From: Larix sibirica
Lineage: Eukaryota; Streptophyta; Pinopsida; Pinales; Pinaceae
Reading direction: 5' to 3'
Assembly: GCA_004151065.3 (NCBI GenBank)
Contig: NWUY0300001835.1
Location: 42,077 to 69,038, forward strand
DNA: 26,962 nt
The notes beneath the pieces were generated by a model that was not told the DNA's origin, ran no database searches, and worked only from the letters and a program-made list of their open reading frames with translations. Within the stretch, counting starts at the first letter, position 1. Each line of letters opens with the position of its first letter. Positions 1 to 10,080 of this stretch are shown piece after piece. A program made the position numbers and the translations under genes.

Positions 1-673
1 ACTAAAATCAATAAAAGTAAAATATGCCTAATTCATTAATTGTAATGTATTAAATACGATTTTACCGTGCTAAATTAGTCCTCACTCTAGCAAGTGGTGT
101 ACTTAGAATATTATCGGACATGGGATCTATGGCTTGTGGTCATCTACATTCTTTTCGCATAAATAAGATGTAACTCTAGATTTGCTTTTGGCATCCAACA
201 CTTGTTCCAATACCTAGTTTGGTACTATTTTTATTTATATTATGAAACCGAGAATAGAATCATTGTGTTTTTCACGTGGACCATTATTTAAACAAGCTAG
301 GCATTCATTCAAAATCTTTAATTTAATAGGATTGGCAACATAAGAGAATTGTGTTCATAATTAAGAAATTCTGACCTCTACACTCGTCACAACAACATCA
401 TTTCTTCACTCTCATTTAAATTGCCAAATCTACTTGATAATATTTTATTGTTAGTATCTTGAAAATAATTACATAACATCCACAAACATAAAATAAATTA
501 AAACCATCCAAATACATTTTAAAACAAAATAAAATATATACATATGGAATTTCTAATATGAAAACCATCAAATAAATACAGCTCACTATAACATGATTTC
601 TTAATAAGCATTTTAATTATGTTAAAGTTGTGGTAGAATAAAATGTATTTACATTGTAACTGTTATGTAGGGC
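1..673. other. AT-rich DNA, nothing recognised
   Basis: No coding frame, RNA gene or mobile-element signature is visible on either strand. A short stretch near 190-225 (a CCAACAC-type phrase followed by TACCTAGTTT) resembles one near 2485-2515. The A/B duplication described below may therefore start further upstream than the boundary given, but the resemblance is too short to be sure. Confidence 0.5.
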
Positions 674-2196
674 TGAACACAGATGGTTCAACGGAAGGAA
701 GACACAAAATCATGTGTGCCTTGACAATCAAACCCAGAATCCTGAGATTTCAGCAACCGTCCGGCACTCAATCTGGCACTCTCGTCATTAAGCCAGGAAG
801 TAATTTTCGTGCTCAAATTGTGAGCAATCCATGACAAATCTAGAGAAACCGTTCAAAACCCACTTCCTAAATATGGTCATTTACCCTTAGTCGTGGGAAG
901 TTTTCAGAATTTCTGAATGGATATGGAGAAATATTTTCCATAACAAACGTGATTTTCCCAGATTTTATTTAGCTATAGAATTTTCCAATTTTTGTTTTAT
1001 GTAATTTTGTAGAAGACTAGATAATTAGCTACAATTTAGCTTTGGCATGAAGAATTTTTGCAGATATCAATAGATATGTGGATAGATTTGTCAAGTTAAT
1101 TACGTATATCAATTGATTTTTGATTAATCTCTCGATTGTGGCTTACATTTAATTGAATTTCCAGATAAGAATTTTGTCTTGCATAGAACTCTACATTTTT
1201 AGTCTCTAGTTTAGTTTGCAGTTTAATTTAATATTAATGCTCAGAATACACTCCATGCACATTTATGAACTGGTTCAACAGTGAGATGTTTTGTCAAATC
1301 AACGTTCACTTGTTGATCTCTGTCTATAAACTTTATTGGATGCATTCCTTTCAAGCGATTTCTTTTTCAAAATTGTATTCAAACTCACCCATCGTAATTT
1401 TTACCAATTCCTTTCTGGACAATGTCATCAAAGTCATATTGTGATGTAGCATTCTCTTAATAAGTGATTTCCAGATTTTATTCGAAATCGTTTCATTGGC
1501 AATCTTTTATGCATGTTAATTTGGTTATGAATTGTCATAGCTTGATTTTCATATTTTAATTATGTATTGTTGTGTTAACTAAGTGCTTTCCATAATTTGG
1601 AAATCGTTTCACGTTGTATATACGTGTGGTTTTATCTTTTGTAATTTATTTAATAAATATTAATTATTTGTAAATATTTAACACATTTGTTTGTTTTTTT
1701 TGTAACATTCAATCAACTTTAGATTAAATTATAATTTGTTAATAAATTTTGTAATTTGTTAAAATAATTTTGTATATTTTGTAACATATTTTGTATTGTT
1801 GTTAAATATAAGTGAAGGGTGGACTCTAAGCATAGGATTGTTTAGATGTAGCTTTGCTTGAGATGGCTTTGGGTAGTTTAGTTTATTTTTGTCTTTAGTT
1901 TTCTTTAGTTTGGTTTGTTTTTCTTGAACTTTGATTCAAGTATTTGTTTAGAGTTATTGGTTAGTCTCCAACGGATGATTAAAGACCTAACTTGTGAGAT
2001 ATGGTCTCCTTCTGTGGGTTTCATCTCAAGGTGGTAGTTTATTTTCATTTGTTTGTGTCATTTATTTATCACATTAAAGTGTGTTTTTCGGCATTAGGTT
2101 AGGCTAGTTTAGCCTTCAATCCTGCACATATAGTGCCAGTGCCTCTAAGTCTACAAATCTCGGTTGATAATTAATGCCGTAAATACTATCATATCC
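674..2196 (+). repeat. Tandem duplicated unit, copy A
   Basis: Copy A is a direct, diverged counterpart of copy B (2947-5015). The best-matching blocks are 674-900 with 2947-3160, 1600-1690 with 4350-4440, and 1810-2190 with 4625-5010; the last looks roughly 90 percent identical by eye. The blocks keep the same order and orientation, so this is one unit duplicated as a whole. Copy A is about 0.5 kb shorter; much of the difference falls opposite 3810-3960 and in the AT-rich part around 4490-4600. Its 3' end coincides with the single N at 2197, so its true end may be cut by an assembly join. I recognise no intact protein. A 63-codon frame at 643-834 lies across the start but is not kept in copy B, so I do not call it a gene. 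Confidence 0.85.
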
Positions 2197-2197
2197 N
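2197..2197. other. Single ambiguous base, probable contig join
   Basis: This is one of three single Ns in the window. The other two (18152, 22348) are each flanked by a direct duplication. Here I see no duplicated overlap, but homology to copy B stops at this base. A join between non-overlapping contigs, or one ambiguous base call, are both possible. Confidence 0.5.
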
Positions 2198-2946
2198 AAT
2201 ATACTAAGGATATTTTTCCAATGATGTGATCATCTTGTTCTACTATCGTTCCAAGTGGTCATTGATGGGCTCCTAAATTGCCCCTTACTTTCGCTTCATT
2301 TCACTATCTTTATCATCACATTTAAATACAAACCATCCATTCACCTTTTTAAAATATACTATTTATTCAAAATACATCAATTAAAAACATTAAAAATAAA
2401 TGATGTGAAAGTCTATACTTTTTAATGTATTTTACATAGTTTTAATAAATTTGTTGATGATAAATTTAGTGTTGTGATTTCATCACTCATTCCAACACCT
2501 ATTCCAGTACCTAGTTCTTGAACATTGAATCTCTCAATTTAACAATGCTCATGCAAAACACAAAAATGTAAATAAAAATAAAAATAAAATTGTATATATA
2601 TTAAAATATACTAGGATTTATAGTTTATAAATATTAATGTACATATAAATGTTTTTATGTATTTTTACTTTTTCAAATGTTTTTCAAAACGTATAAATGT
2701 TTTATTTTCTTTTGCATATATTATAAGATTTTCAATAAGCACTTGGACTTAATAAGAACATTAATGTAAGAATATATGGATGAAAGGAATTGGGTAGAAA
2801 GTGAATGACCTCAGCAAAGATTTTTTTTTTTTTCAACACATTAAGATTATAAAAATCTTTGTTGCCATTTTAAAATATTGTTGGCTTAGTTTTCAGATAG
2901 TATACGAAATCTATTTTTAATGTGTAGATCTAACCGTGAAAGGAAA
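2198..2946. other. Spacer between copies A and B, nothing recognised
   Basis: The spacer is AT-rich without a credible reading frame. It contains a run of 13 T at 2821-2833, which on the minus strand would be an A-tail. I found neither a retroposon body nor a target-site duplication to go with it. Confidence 0.45.
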
Positions 2947-3349
2947 GAACACAGATGATGTAACTGAAGGAAGACACGAAATCATGTGTGTTGGCAATCA
3001 AACCCAGAACCCTAATTTCAGCAACTGTCCGGCACTCAATCCGGCACTTTTGTCATTAATATACGAACCAGATTTCAGGATTCATTTGTGAACAATCCAT
3101 GAGGAATCCGGTGAAATCATTCGAAAACCACTTCCCAAATATGGTCATTTACTCCTAACTACAAGAATTTTTTGGAATTTCTTAATATATGTAGAGAAAA
3201 ACGTGCCCAAACATATGTAATTTCTCCAAATTAGGGTTACGGTCGGTTTTTCAAATTTAGAGAATTTGTTGTGACTCAGGGATTTGGAGATAGAACCAAT
3301 TAATGTTTTAATGAGGGCGTTGAGCTGCATTGAAAGACAAGCTCAGCTT

Positions 3350-3362
3350 GGTTATATATATA
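3350..3362 (+). promoter_or_regulatory. TATA-like box in copy B
   Basis: A TTATATATATATA run lies about 190 nt upstream of a good splice-donor match (3554). The spacing suits a plant promoter followed by a short leader exon. AT-rich DNA gives such runs by chance, so this is only suggestive. Confidence 0.2.
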
Positions 3363-3553
3363 TACTTGTACTTCGCATGTAAATGCCAGTCATTATTTAG
3401 GCAAATTAAAATATATAATTTTTTGTTATTTCACTTATGTGTGCGGACATCTTAGCTCATCTTTGTGTTTTGATGAAATTTACTCATTGAAGATTGCAAC
3501 AGGCTTAGTTTAAACTCAGCTCTGGTGTAAATTTCATCTCATGGTCTTAGTTG

Positions 3554-3943
3554 GTAAGGGCTCGTCGTGCAAGATCGTGTGGTTGTTTTGTTTTTGTTGA
3601 AGTAGATTAATCTGTTTAAGTAGATTCCTATTCTAGTTTAGTTCAGATCTTTAATATTTTGTGCAAGGTAGATTAGCTTGTATGATTTCTGTTATAGTTT
3701 TTTTTTCATTTGCTTTACATGCATTTCCTGTAATTGTCAATTTGAATTACCTGCTGTTTAGTTTAGATCCATGAGTTTGGTTCGATAAATGCTCAGAATA
3801 TATATTCTTCACTTTTGTACAGATCTAGTTTAATAGTGTGATCTTATGTATTGTCCTTTTCTTGATTGGAATTATCGCTCTAAGATATATTCATATTGTT
3901 CGAGCTCACATCCATTAATTGATTTAATTCAATTTATTTGTAG
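3554..3943 (+). other. Possible 5' leader intron
   Basis: The stretch starts at a GTAAGG donor (TTG before it) and ends at TTTATTTGTAG followed by G, a good plant acceptor. It is strongly T-rich inside, as plant leader introns are, and about 390 nt long. An ATG follows 8 nt after the acceptor (3952), but that frame closes after 19 codons. Copy A keeps parts of the T-rich stretch but not the whole. If it was an intron, its gene is now dead or not recognisable. The H2B-like reading below overlaps its last 60 nt, so at most one of the two readings can be fully right. Confidence 0.25.
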
Positions 3944-4037
3944 GAAAATCAATGGAAAAAACCATCAAGTGTCAACTCGCCGTAAAATACCATTCACAGT
4001 ACACTTGCTAATTCCTGTTGGCGAACTCTATTTGGAT
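3882..4037 (+). pseudogene. Weak histone H2B-like fragment
   Basis: In the frame that starts codons at 3882, a KIY triplet is followed 6 residues later by HP. After a gap, residues encoded by 3969-4028 read VSTRRKIPFTVHLLIPVGEL. This resembles the end of the H2B histone fold, where plant H2B has KIY, then HP, then a TSRE-I-TAVRL-LPGEL segment. About 8 of 18 positions in the C-terminal block match if two single-residue insertions are allowed. The middle of the fold is missing and the frame stops at 4038. It could be a relic of a processed or duplicated histone gene, or chance. Copy A keeps recognisable DNA similarity only across the last part. Confidence 0.2.
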
Positions 4038-5015
4038 TGATTGTGTCTCTTTCAAATTGTATTGTTTCTGTTGAACTCATTATAATTTTTCCTTCATTCC
4101 AAAAGTTGTGTTGCTGAGAACAATTTCTGTAGATAGAGCCATAAATATGTTAGCTTTACGTTATTTCAAAACATCATTTCTATTTTCTAGAATGGAATTA
4201 TGTTACGAAACGATAATTACCTTTGTTTTAAATTTCATTATTGGCAACCTTGTAATCTTTTTAATAAACATCAATTTTATGAGTATTGTCATTCTCGTAG
4301 CTGTTTTCATTTCATATTTTGGATGCCATTCTCATATAAATAAATGTTTTGAAAATCGTTTCACGTTGTATATATGTGTGGTTTTATTTGTTTTTGTAAT
4401 TTATTTAATAAATATTAATTATTTGTAAATATTTAACACATTTTTTTTTAACATTCAATAAACTTTATATTTTATAATTTGTTAATAAATTTTGTAAGTA
4501 TTTTGTAATTTGTTTAAATAAATTTTATATATTTTGTAAATTGTGAATATTTGATCAATTTTATATTTTGTGGTTTGTTTAAAATTTTGTATATTTTGTA
4601 ACATATTTTGTATTGTTGTTAAATACAAGTGAAGGGTAGACCCGAGCATAAGATTGTTTAGATGTAGGTTTGCTTTATGTTGCTTTGGGTAGTTTAGTTA
4701 ATTTTTGTCTTTATTTTTCTTTAGTTTGGTTTGTTTTTCTTGCACTTTGATTCAAGTATTTGTTTAGAGTTACTGGCTAATCCCCAACAGATGATTAAAG
4801 ACCTAACTCGTGAGATATGGTTTCTTTATGTCGGGTTTCATCTCAAGGTGGTAGTCTATTTTCATTTGTTTGTGTCATTTATTTATCGCATTAAAGTGTG
4901 TTTGTCGGCATTAGGTTAGGCTAGTTTAGGATTCAATCCTATACATATAGTGACAGTACCTCTAAGTCTACGGATCCTGGTCAATAACTTAATGTCGAAA
5001 ATATTAGCATATATT

Positions 5016-6360
5016 TTGACCGCTAGATTCCTTGCTTGGTCTTTGAAATCTCCCCCCATCATTGTTGTATCCCCTCACCTTTCACGACTTACCAACATCA
5101 TTCTCCACCACTCCCCATGGAACAAGTGCTTACTCCTCCATTGAGCTCTGATTAAATGGGAGAAATCCTCCTTCCACTAGCCAAATCTTGATCCACAATG
5201 ATATTTCCCAAATTAATCTTATGTGAGCATTTTGCTTGAAAACAGTTTCTACTTTTAAAAAAGATTAATGATTTTCTGAAGCAAACTCCACTATGGATCC
5301 GTTGATGGTGTTTTCCACCCAGAATTCTATAGCTTGCACAAGGTCATGATCCAATCTGTATAATGCAACCAAGTCTTGAGGATTCCACTGAATAGTTTTC
5401 TTGCATTGGTTCTTGAATTTTGGGGCTTCCACAAGTCTTTTTATCCACTTATATAGGCTTATAGGAAACCACAATAGAAACCGTCATATTGATTCAATAA
5501 AGGCCCATTATACAACATGAACTCCCTACACGTTACTAGATCCCATTTTTACAAGACCGATTCTTGCAATACAAAGTCTTCAAACCTCTTTTCTTACCAA
5601 TCTTGGATCCGGTACTTATAAATCACATTTTCCATTGAACTAGTACTTTCGTATGTGAAAAATGGGTCTCATAAACAAATTGTGGGCAGAAAGATAAAGA
5701 CCAAGATTCTACTTAGGAGCCAATAAATTCCCATTGTAGTCTATATGCCCTAGAATTTTTTTATCTTCTCAAAAGAGAATAAAGTCTCACCGGAATCATA
5801 GTCAAGGCTAGTGTTAAACGAGAGAAACACTAGTGAATGAATGTGGATGCAATTGTAGAGTTCATTTTAGCCTTATCTTAGGCCGCGGAATAATAAAGAA
5901 ACATTGTGTAACATCATATACCATTCATGCAAAAACATACATAAATCAAAACACAGGATTATCCATTAAGCATTCATTGGACACATAACAAATATTTTTT
6001 AGGGGCACCAACAAATATTATTATTTACTACTCATTTTGTAGCAAGAAAAAAGTATTACAAAGGTATTGCAATCTACAGAGATAAGTATCCCGCAACATA
6101 GAAATCAAATACTATATGCCTCCCTTTACAAATATTCAACACATAAATATTTCCCTCTCTCCTCCTTTTTTTCTCTAACCCCATCCCCTCACTCTTTGTG
6201 ATCTTTTATACAAATTATAGTGGTTAGTTCTGACCACGTCAAGATGGTTACAACCCAACTACTCTTATCTGACACATTTAATATCTAGCTTATCTTCCGT
6301 CACGTGCTCTTGAGCAATTCTTCGTGTGTTGATTTTCCATCCATCTTTCACAACTAGGTC
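5016..6360. other. Unassigned DNA between duplication and gypsy relic
   Basis: The stretch is slightly less AT-rich than its surroundings. I find no known domain on either strand. One minus-strand frame of 69 codons (5265-5474) is entered separately. Pyrimidine-rich DNA lies at about 6140-6190. No LTR or primer-binding site for the downstream gypsy element is evident, so that element seems to lack its 5' end. Confidence 0.4.
5265..5474 (-). other. Unrecognised open frame on minus strand
   Basis: The translation is 69 residues with balanced composition: charged and aromatic residues spread evenly, including a WIKRLVEAPKFKNQCKK segment and an acidic end. It is unlike the low-complexity products of the AT-rich DNA around it. 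Reading further upstream on the same strand (to about 5760) gives more protein-like phrases broken by stops. It may be the remains of a coding region, perhaps from a retroelement. I recognise no family and see no catalytic motif, so I assign no function. Confidence 0.15.
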
Positions 6361-6879
6361 TTGAAAAACGAAGGGGCAAACAATGAACAAGCTACGACCA
6401 ACCTTAAGGGCATACTTCTATGGTTGTTGGGATCATTCACTAAGGTATTTGATCAACACCTACATAGTGTACAAAGGAGAATATTAGGGAAGGAATTCCG
6501 ATTAAATTCTTTGATTTGCATATATGAGATGAGGGAGGTCATTCTCAATCTATGATTAGATATGAACATCTTGTTCCATAAATCTCAAGAATTCATGGGA
6601 TGGTCAAAATTAGTTTACATAATGATTCGGCTTCGATTGGCCAACCAGTGATGTGTTTTTCCAATCAGTGAGTTGGAACATATGGAGGTTGATCTCGATG
6701 GTATTAAGAGTTATGTAGATTTTGAGGTCATTGAGAAATTGGATGATAAAGATCCCTACTATGAACTACTAAGGATCAATTGGATGTTTGATAATATTAT
6801 TATCTTGAATATGAAACAATATTATAAGTCATTTGAAAAAGAGGGAAGTGGAGCCATTCAAGCTTTATATACAATGTAA
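6361..6879 (+). pseudogene. Gypsy protease-like block, inactivated
   Basis: One frame runs through the block with two internal stops (6553-6555 and 6649-6651). After the first stop it reads LDMNILFHKSQEFMG, then IRLRLANQ, then VDLDGIKSYVDFEVIE and a PYYELLRINW phrase. This is the pattern of the aspartic protease of plant gypsy polyproteins, from the catalytic loop to the second half of the fold. At the catalytic loop, where the family has Asp-Ser/Leu-Gly, this copy has Asn (6547-6549), Leu and a stop (6553-6555). The active site is therefore gone. In life the enzyme would have cut the Gag-Pol polyprotein inside the virus-like particle. The first 60 codons of the frame are not recognisable. 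Confidence 0.7.
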
Positions 6880-7350
6880 GGCAAGCAATTTATAGAATGG
6901 TTGAAGAAGTTTTAAATGAGGGTGCCCTAGATTAGTTGTATAATATTAATGTTTGACATTGGTAGCATTGTATAAATCCAATGACTAATCGAGAGTTAAA
7001 TTGGTGTATCATGTAATCTTTTGCAACAAAATTGGAAGGTACCAATTATCGGTGCTAGAATGGAGAATATGAGTAGTCCACATAATGTTGTGTGGTTTTG
7101 AGAGCATGTAGGTGGATTAACATAGAGTTGAAGTACATGTTGAAGTTTGACAACATGGTTGACACGGTTGAATTTATGGAATACATGTAGGAACATATCA
7201 TATCAAATTAGAGGATTGCAACGTTGGATCTCACTTTGGCATATATCCCCATAAGATGGTGGGAAACACATAAGAGCAAGTTGCATTATTTGGAGTACAC
7301 ATAGAAGCACCGCAGATCTGCTTCTTGTCATATGTTGGGGCTCCAAATGT
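6880..7350 (+). pseudogene. Gypsy Gag-like block, inactivated
   Basis: After the protease block, the reading frame shifts and phrases such as YNINV and CINPMTNRELNW continue a linker. From about 7110 an IELKYMLKFDNMVDTVEF segment is followed, after two stops, by LDLTLAYIPIRWWETHKSK (7248-7274 encodes P-I-R-W-W and what follows). The P-x-R-W-W-x-x-H signature and the preceding helix are typical of the Ty3-type retrotransposon Gag domain, which forms the particle shell. Finding it downstream of the protease block is not the textbook order and is listed as a finding. The block is too damaged to give a product. 7350-8226 lacks anything I can assign, apart from stretches with many basic residues. 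Confidence 0.6.
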
Positions 7351-8226
7351 CAGTTCCAACCCTACCAACCTATCTTTACTATTCAATAATAATTTTGACC
7401 CGCTAGTGCATGTGGACAATTGTGAGGTGCATCAATGACACATTGTGCTCCTATTCAGTAATGAGTGCATAAATATATGCACACTTAAGAGCAAATACCA
7501 AAGAACTAGTAAGCATAAGCAAAAATGTAGAGGTGTACAAGCAACTAATCAGAACTAGGGAAAAGGTTAAGCCACACTTTCCAACTTTGCGGTGAGAAAA
7601 CATTGTTAGTTAGAGTAATTCAATGCATTTAGTGTTTCTCACAAACGGTCCACCTATAGTGTTTGACTAGAGATTCTACAAAGGGGGGGAACATAGAGGT
7701 TGTCAGTATAGAGGTTATTTCCATAGAAGCAATCCCCATAGATGTAGACCCCATACTCCATCATATGTGTTTCAAAGAACCAAAAGGTGACCATATCATA
7801 TAGGATACAAGGGATACCAAAATTTCAATGTATTACCATGATTTGCTACAGATGAAGAAAGTTAATATGGGGACAGAGGATAAGCAAACATTGTTTTTAC
7901 AGGGGTTACTAAGGTGAACACATAGACACAAAAATTGTCTCTTTTCTCTACGAATATGCCGAATTATTTCTACGGGGTTTCACATAAATGATATGTGTGA
8001 GTGGTGAGCTGGTAAAGAAGAAAATTGAATTATAACTAGGCACCTAACTCATAAAGAAGAGGTCGCATAGAATGAACTTGCATCATAAGGAATGGATGAA
8101 AGAAGAAAGAGTTAAAATATTGGACATCAGGTTGATATTTCCAAGAGAGGAGTCAAATTGGATTAGTTTGATCGTGATATAAGGTAAGAAAATAGGTAGA
8201 ATCCACATGTGTGTATATTTTTGTGG

Positions 8227-8820
8227 AATTAATGAGGTTGCATACACAACCCTTTCCTGACCCCATTTGGTGATGAAATTTTAGAGAAATTTCAATGGCA
8301 TGAGGCATACTCTTTTACATCTAGATTTTTGGGCTATCATATAATCTAGATAGCTAAGGAACATAAGAAAATTACCATGTTTACTATATAATGGGGGTTG
8401 TATGCCTACAATGTGCCCTTGGGCTAAGGAATGTGCCAACAATTTTTTTAGGAGTGGTTGTTACAATCCAAGTACATATTCATAATTTTTTAGAGGTATA
8501 ATTGGATGGTTGGACAATATAAATTTTACTAAATGATCACACTGTGAAGCTCAAGTTCATGCCATATAGGTGTCAACAGGTGCAATTTTCGTTGAATATT
8601 AAAAAGTGTATCTTTTGTACCCTATTCTACGCCGTGTTGGGTCACATTGTATCCAAATAAGGATTGTTGCTTGATCCTACAAAGATCTCAATAATTATCA
8701 ATTTGCCTACACCCAAGAATGTATCTACATTGTGTTCTACATTGATATAGATTGGGTACTATTGCATATTTATTTGGGGATACCAAGTCGATGACATAGA
8801 TAAAAGGGTTGTTATGAAAA
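8227..8820 (+). pseudogene. Gypsy reverse transcriptase block, inactivated
   Basis: Read across several frames, the DNA gives HPFLTPFGDEILE, then LGYHIIQIAKEHKK with WGLYAYNVPLGLRN, then LKFMPYRCQQVQFSLNIKKC, then LGHIVSKQGLLLDPTKI and the NLPTPKNVS phrase. These are the successive fingers, palm and thumb landmarks of a Ty3/gypsy reverse transcriptase, which copies element RNA into DNA. In the catalytic Y-x-D-D loop (8499-8510) this copy reads stop-Leu-Asp-Gly, so both the tyrosine and the second aspartate are lost. Several frame changes, at least one near 8430-8450, separate the blocks. I am confident of the family and certain that it is inactive. Confidence 0.85.
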
Positions 8821-9240
8821 GGAGTCCCACTTGTATGGATAGAGGGCTATGAGGTAGGGTTTGAAGAATTAAAATAGAGGATGGTAGCAACTTTCATTCT
8901 AGCTTTTCCAAATTGGGGTAAATTTTTTCATGTACATGTGGATGAATCTAGTATTGTACTAGGAAATGTTTTGGCCTATCCAAGGGAAGGAACAATAGAT
9001 CATTTGGTCTATTTTTTTAGTAGCAAAGTGTCACACGTTAAGCGTAACTACACCACAATAGATAACGAAGGATTGGAAATGGTGTATGTGTTGCATAAGT
9101 TCTAGTGTTACATTCTAGGTCAACACTTCAAGTTTTTTGCATATCACTATGTGTTGAAATATTTAGTAAACATGATATGGAAGGTCATATCTATCATTGG
9201 TTACTGCTGTTCTAGGAGTTTTATTTTGAGGTCATGGTCA
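8821..9240 (+). pseudogene. Gypsy RNase H block, inactivated
   Basis: A single frame runs from 8821 to 9105 with one stop (8875-8877) and continues to about 9170. It contains FHVHVDESS (first catalytic Asp at 8941-8943), then FFSSKVSHVKRNYTTIDNEG (Glu at 9067-9069), the MVYVLHKF helix, and KFFAYHYVLKYLVN. In the last motif the family has Thr-Asp-His; this copy has Ala-Tyr-His, so the third catalytic acid is replaced by Tyr (9142-9144). RNase H removes the RNA strand during reverse transcription. The best-preserved part is 8881-9105, which is why it stands out as an open frame. Confidence 0.85.
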
Positions 9241-9419
9241 AGAAATGCAAGCAAGACATGGGGCTTGAACATCTATTTCAAATCCAAAACGAGGAAGTTA
9301 TTGGAGTAGTTAATAAACTACTTGATACCAATATTTTTCATGTGGAAGCAATGCCCCGTTTAATCCTTACGATCACCGAAATGATCAATTCTAAATTGGT
9401 GTGGGAAGACTATGAATGG

Positions 9420-10080
9420 TAGTAGAATAGGTAGTTAGATGTGTGTGTAGCCAAGTATCAGTTGATTGTCAGACATTTGTATAAGTTGGTGATGGATGGG
9501 ATTCTGCACAAATGCATGTTGGATAATGAATGGTAAGTAGTGATATGAGAGGTCCATGATGGCTAGGTTAGTGGGAACTTGGTGGGAAGGCCACTATATA
9601 AAACATAATGCATGCATATTTATGGTGGCCAACTATTTTTATAGATTATGTGAAATATGCTAAACTGTGTGATGTCTACAAGGGAATTGGATGCTCATTT
9701 TCTCAAGATGAGATACCACTACTATATATTGGGGTTAAGGAGTCATTTAAATGTTGAGCAATTATTGGGTCTATTAATCCACTAGTGCACTATTTATGGT
9801 TAATACAAGGTGTTGGCATGTAACATGACTTACGAACAAGGTCATCATTTTATTGCTGGTGCAGTGTTTCCTTGGTAAGAAAATTCATGATCCATCACCA
9901 TAATACTACACTAGATCATCCACAGGCTAATGTCATGACAAAAACCTTTAACAAGATTATAGAATGTGGATTGACAAAGGTTTTCTCGGTGAATATGAAT
10001 TATTGGGATAGTAGAATACCTATCATCTCATGGGCCTACATGAATACATGCAAAACATAGACTAAGCAAATGTTGTTTTA
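9420..10080 (+). pseudogene. Gypsy integrase core, inactivated and internally deleted
   Basis: The region begins with a zinc-domain-like phrase (HLYKLVMDGILHK). A CDVYKGIG stretch follows, where the second Cys of the C-x-x-C pair is Tyr. QDEIPL and GSINP mark the start of the core. YEQGHHF (about 9826) sits where the family has an Asp-Gln-Gly phrase, so Asp has become Glu. The last block (9872-10060) reads HPQANVMTKTFNKIIE and WAYMNTCKT; the third catalytic Glu is Lys (9941-9943). Only about 50 nt separate GSINP from YEQGHHF, roughly 120 nt less than expected for the fold, so a core segment is deleted. Integrase would insert the DNA copy into the genome. Confidence 0.8.

Larger units (their letters stand above)
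2947..5015 (+). repeat. Tandem duplicated unit, copy B
   Basis: Copy B is the longer, second copy of the unit at 674-2196. It contains a TATA-like run, a leader-intron-like segment and a short H2B-like peptide (entered separately). Between 4440 and 4625 both copies carry degenerate repeats of a TTTTGTAATTTGTTAA-like phrase. Homology with copy A ends near 5015, where copy A meets the N at 2197. I cannot tell whether the unit was once a gene with its promoter, part of a repeat family, or non-coding DNA. The indels between copies argue that neither is under protein-coding constraint now. Confidence 0.85.

Noticed and set aside
643-834. A 63-codon frame at the start of copy A as a small gene
   Set aside because: The aligned part of copy B (2947-3100) has frameshifts and stops against it, so the frame is not conserved between the copies.
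2821-2833. T13 run as the tail of a minus-strand SINE or processed pseudogene
   Set aside because: No retroposon body, internal promoter boxes or flanking target duplication could be found beside it.
4108-4428. A 106-codon hydrophobic frame resembling a multi-pass membrane protein
   Set aside because: It starts with a non-ATG codon in T-rich DNA, which gives Phe, Ile and Leu in any frame. The homologous part of copy A (1450-1650) is shorter and does not keep the frame.
674-5015. Copies A and B as the two LTRs of a small retrotransposon
   Set aside because: The copies differ greatly in length and divergence, lack clear TG...CA ends, and the 0.75 kb between them shows no primer-binding site, polypurine tract or coding sequence.
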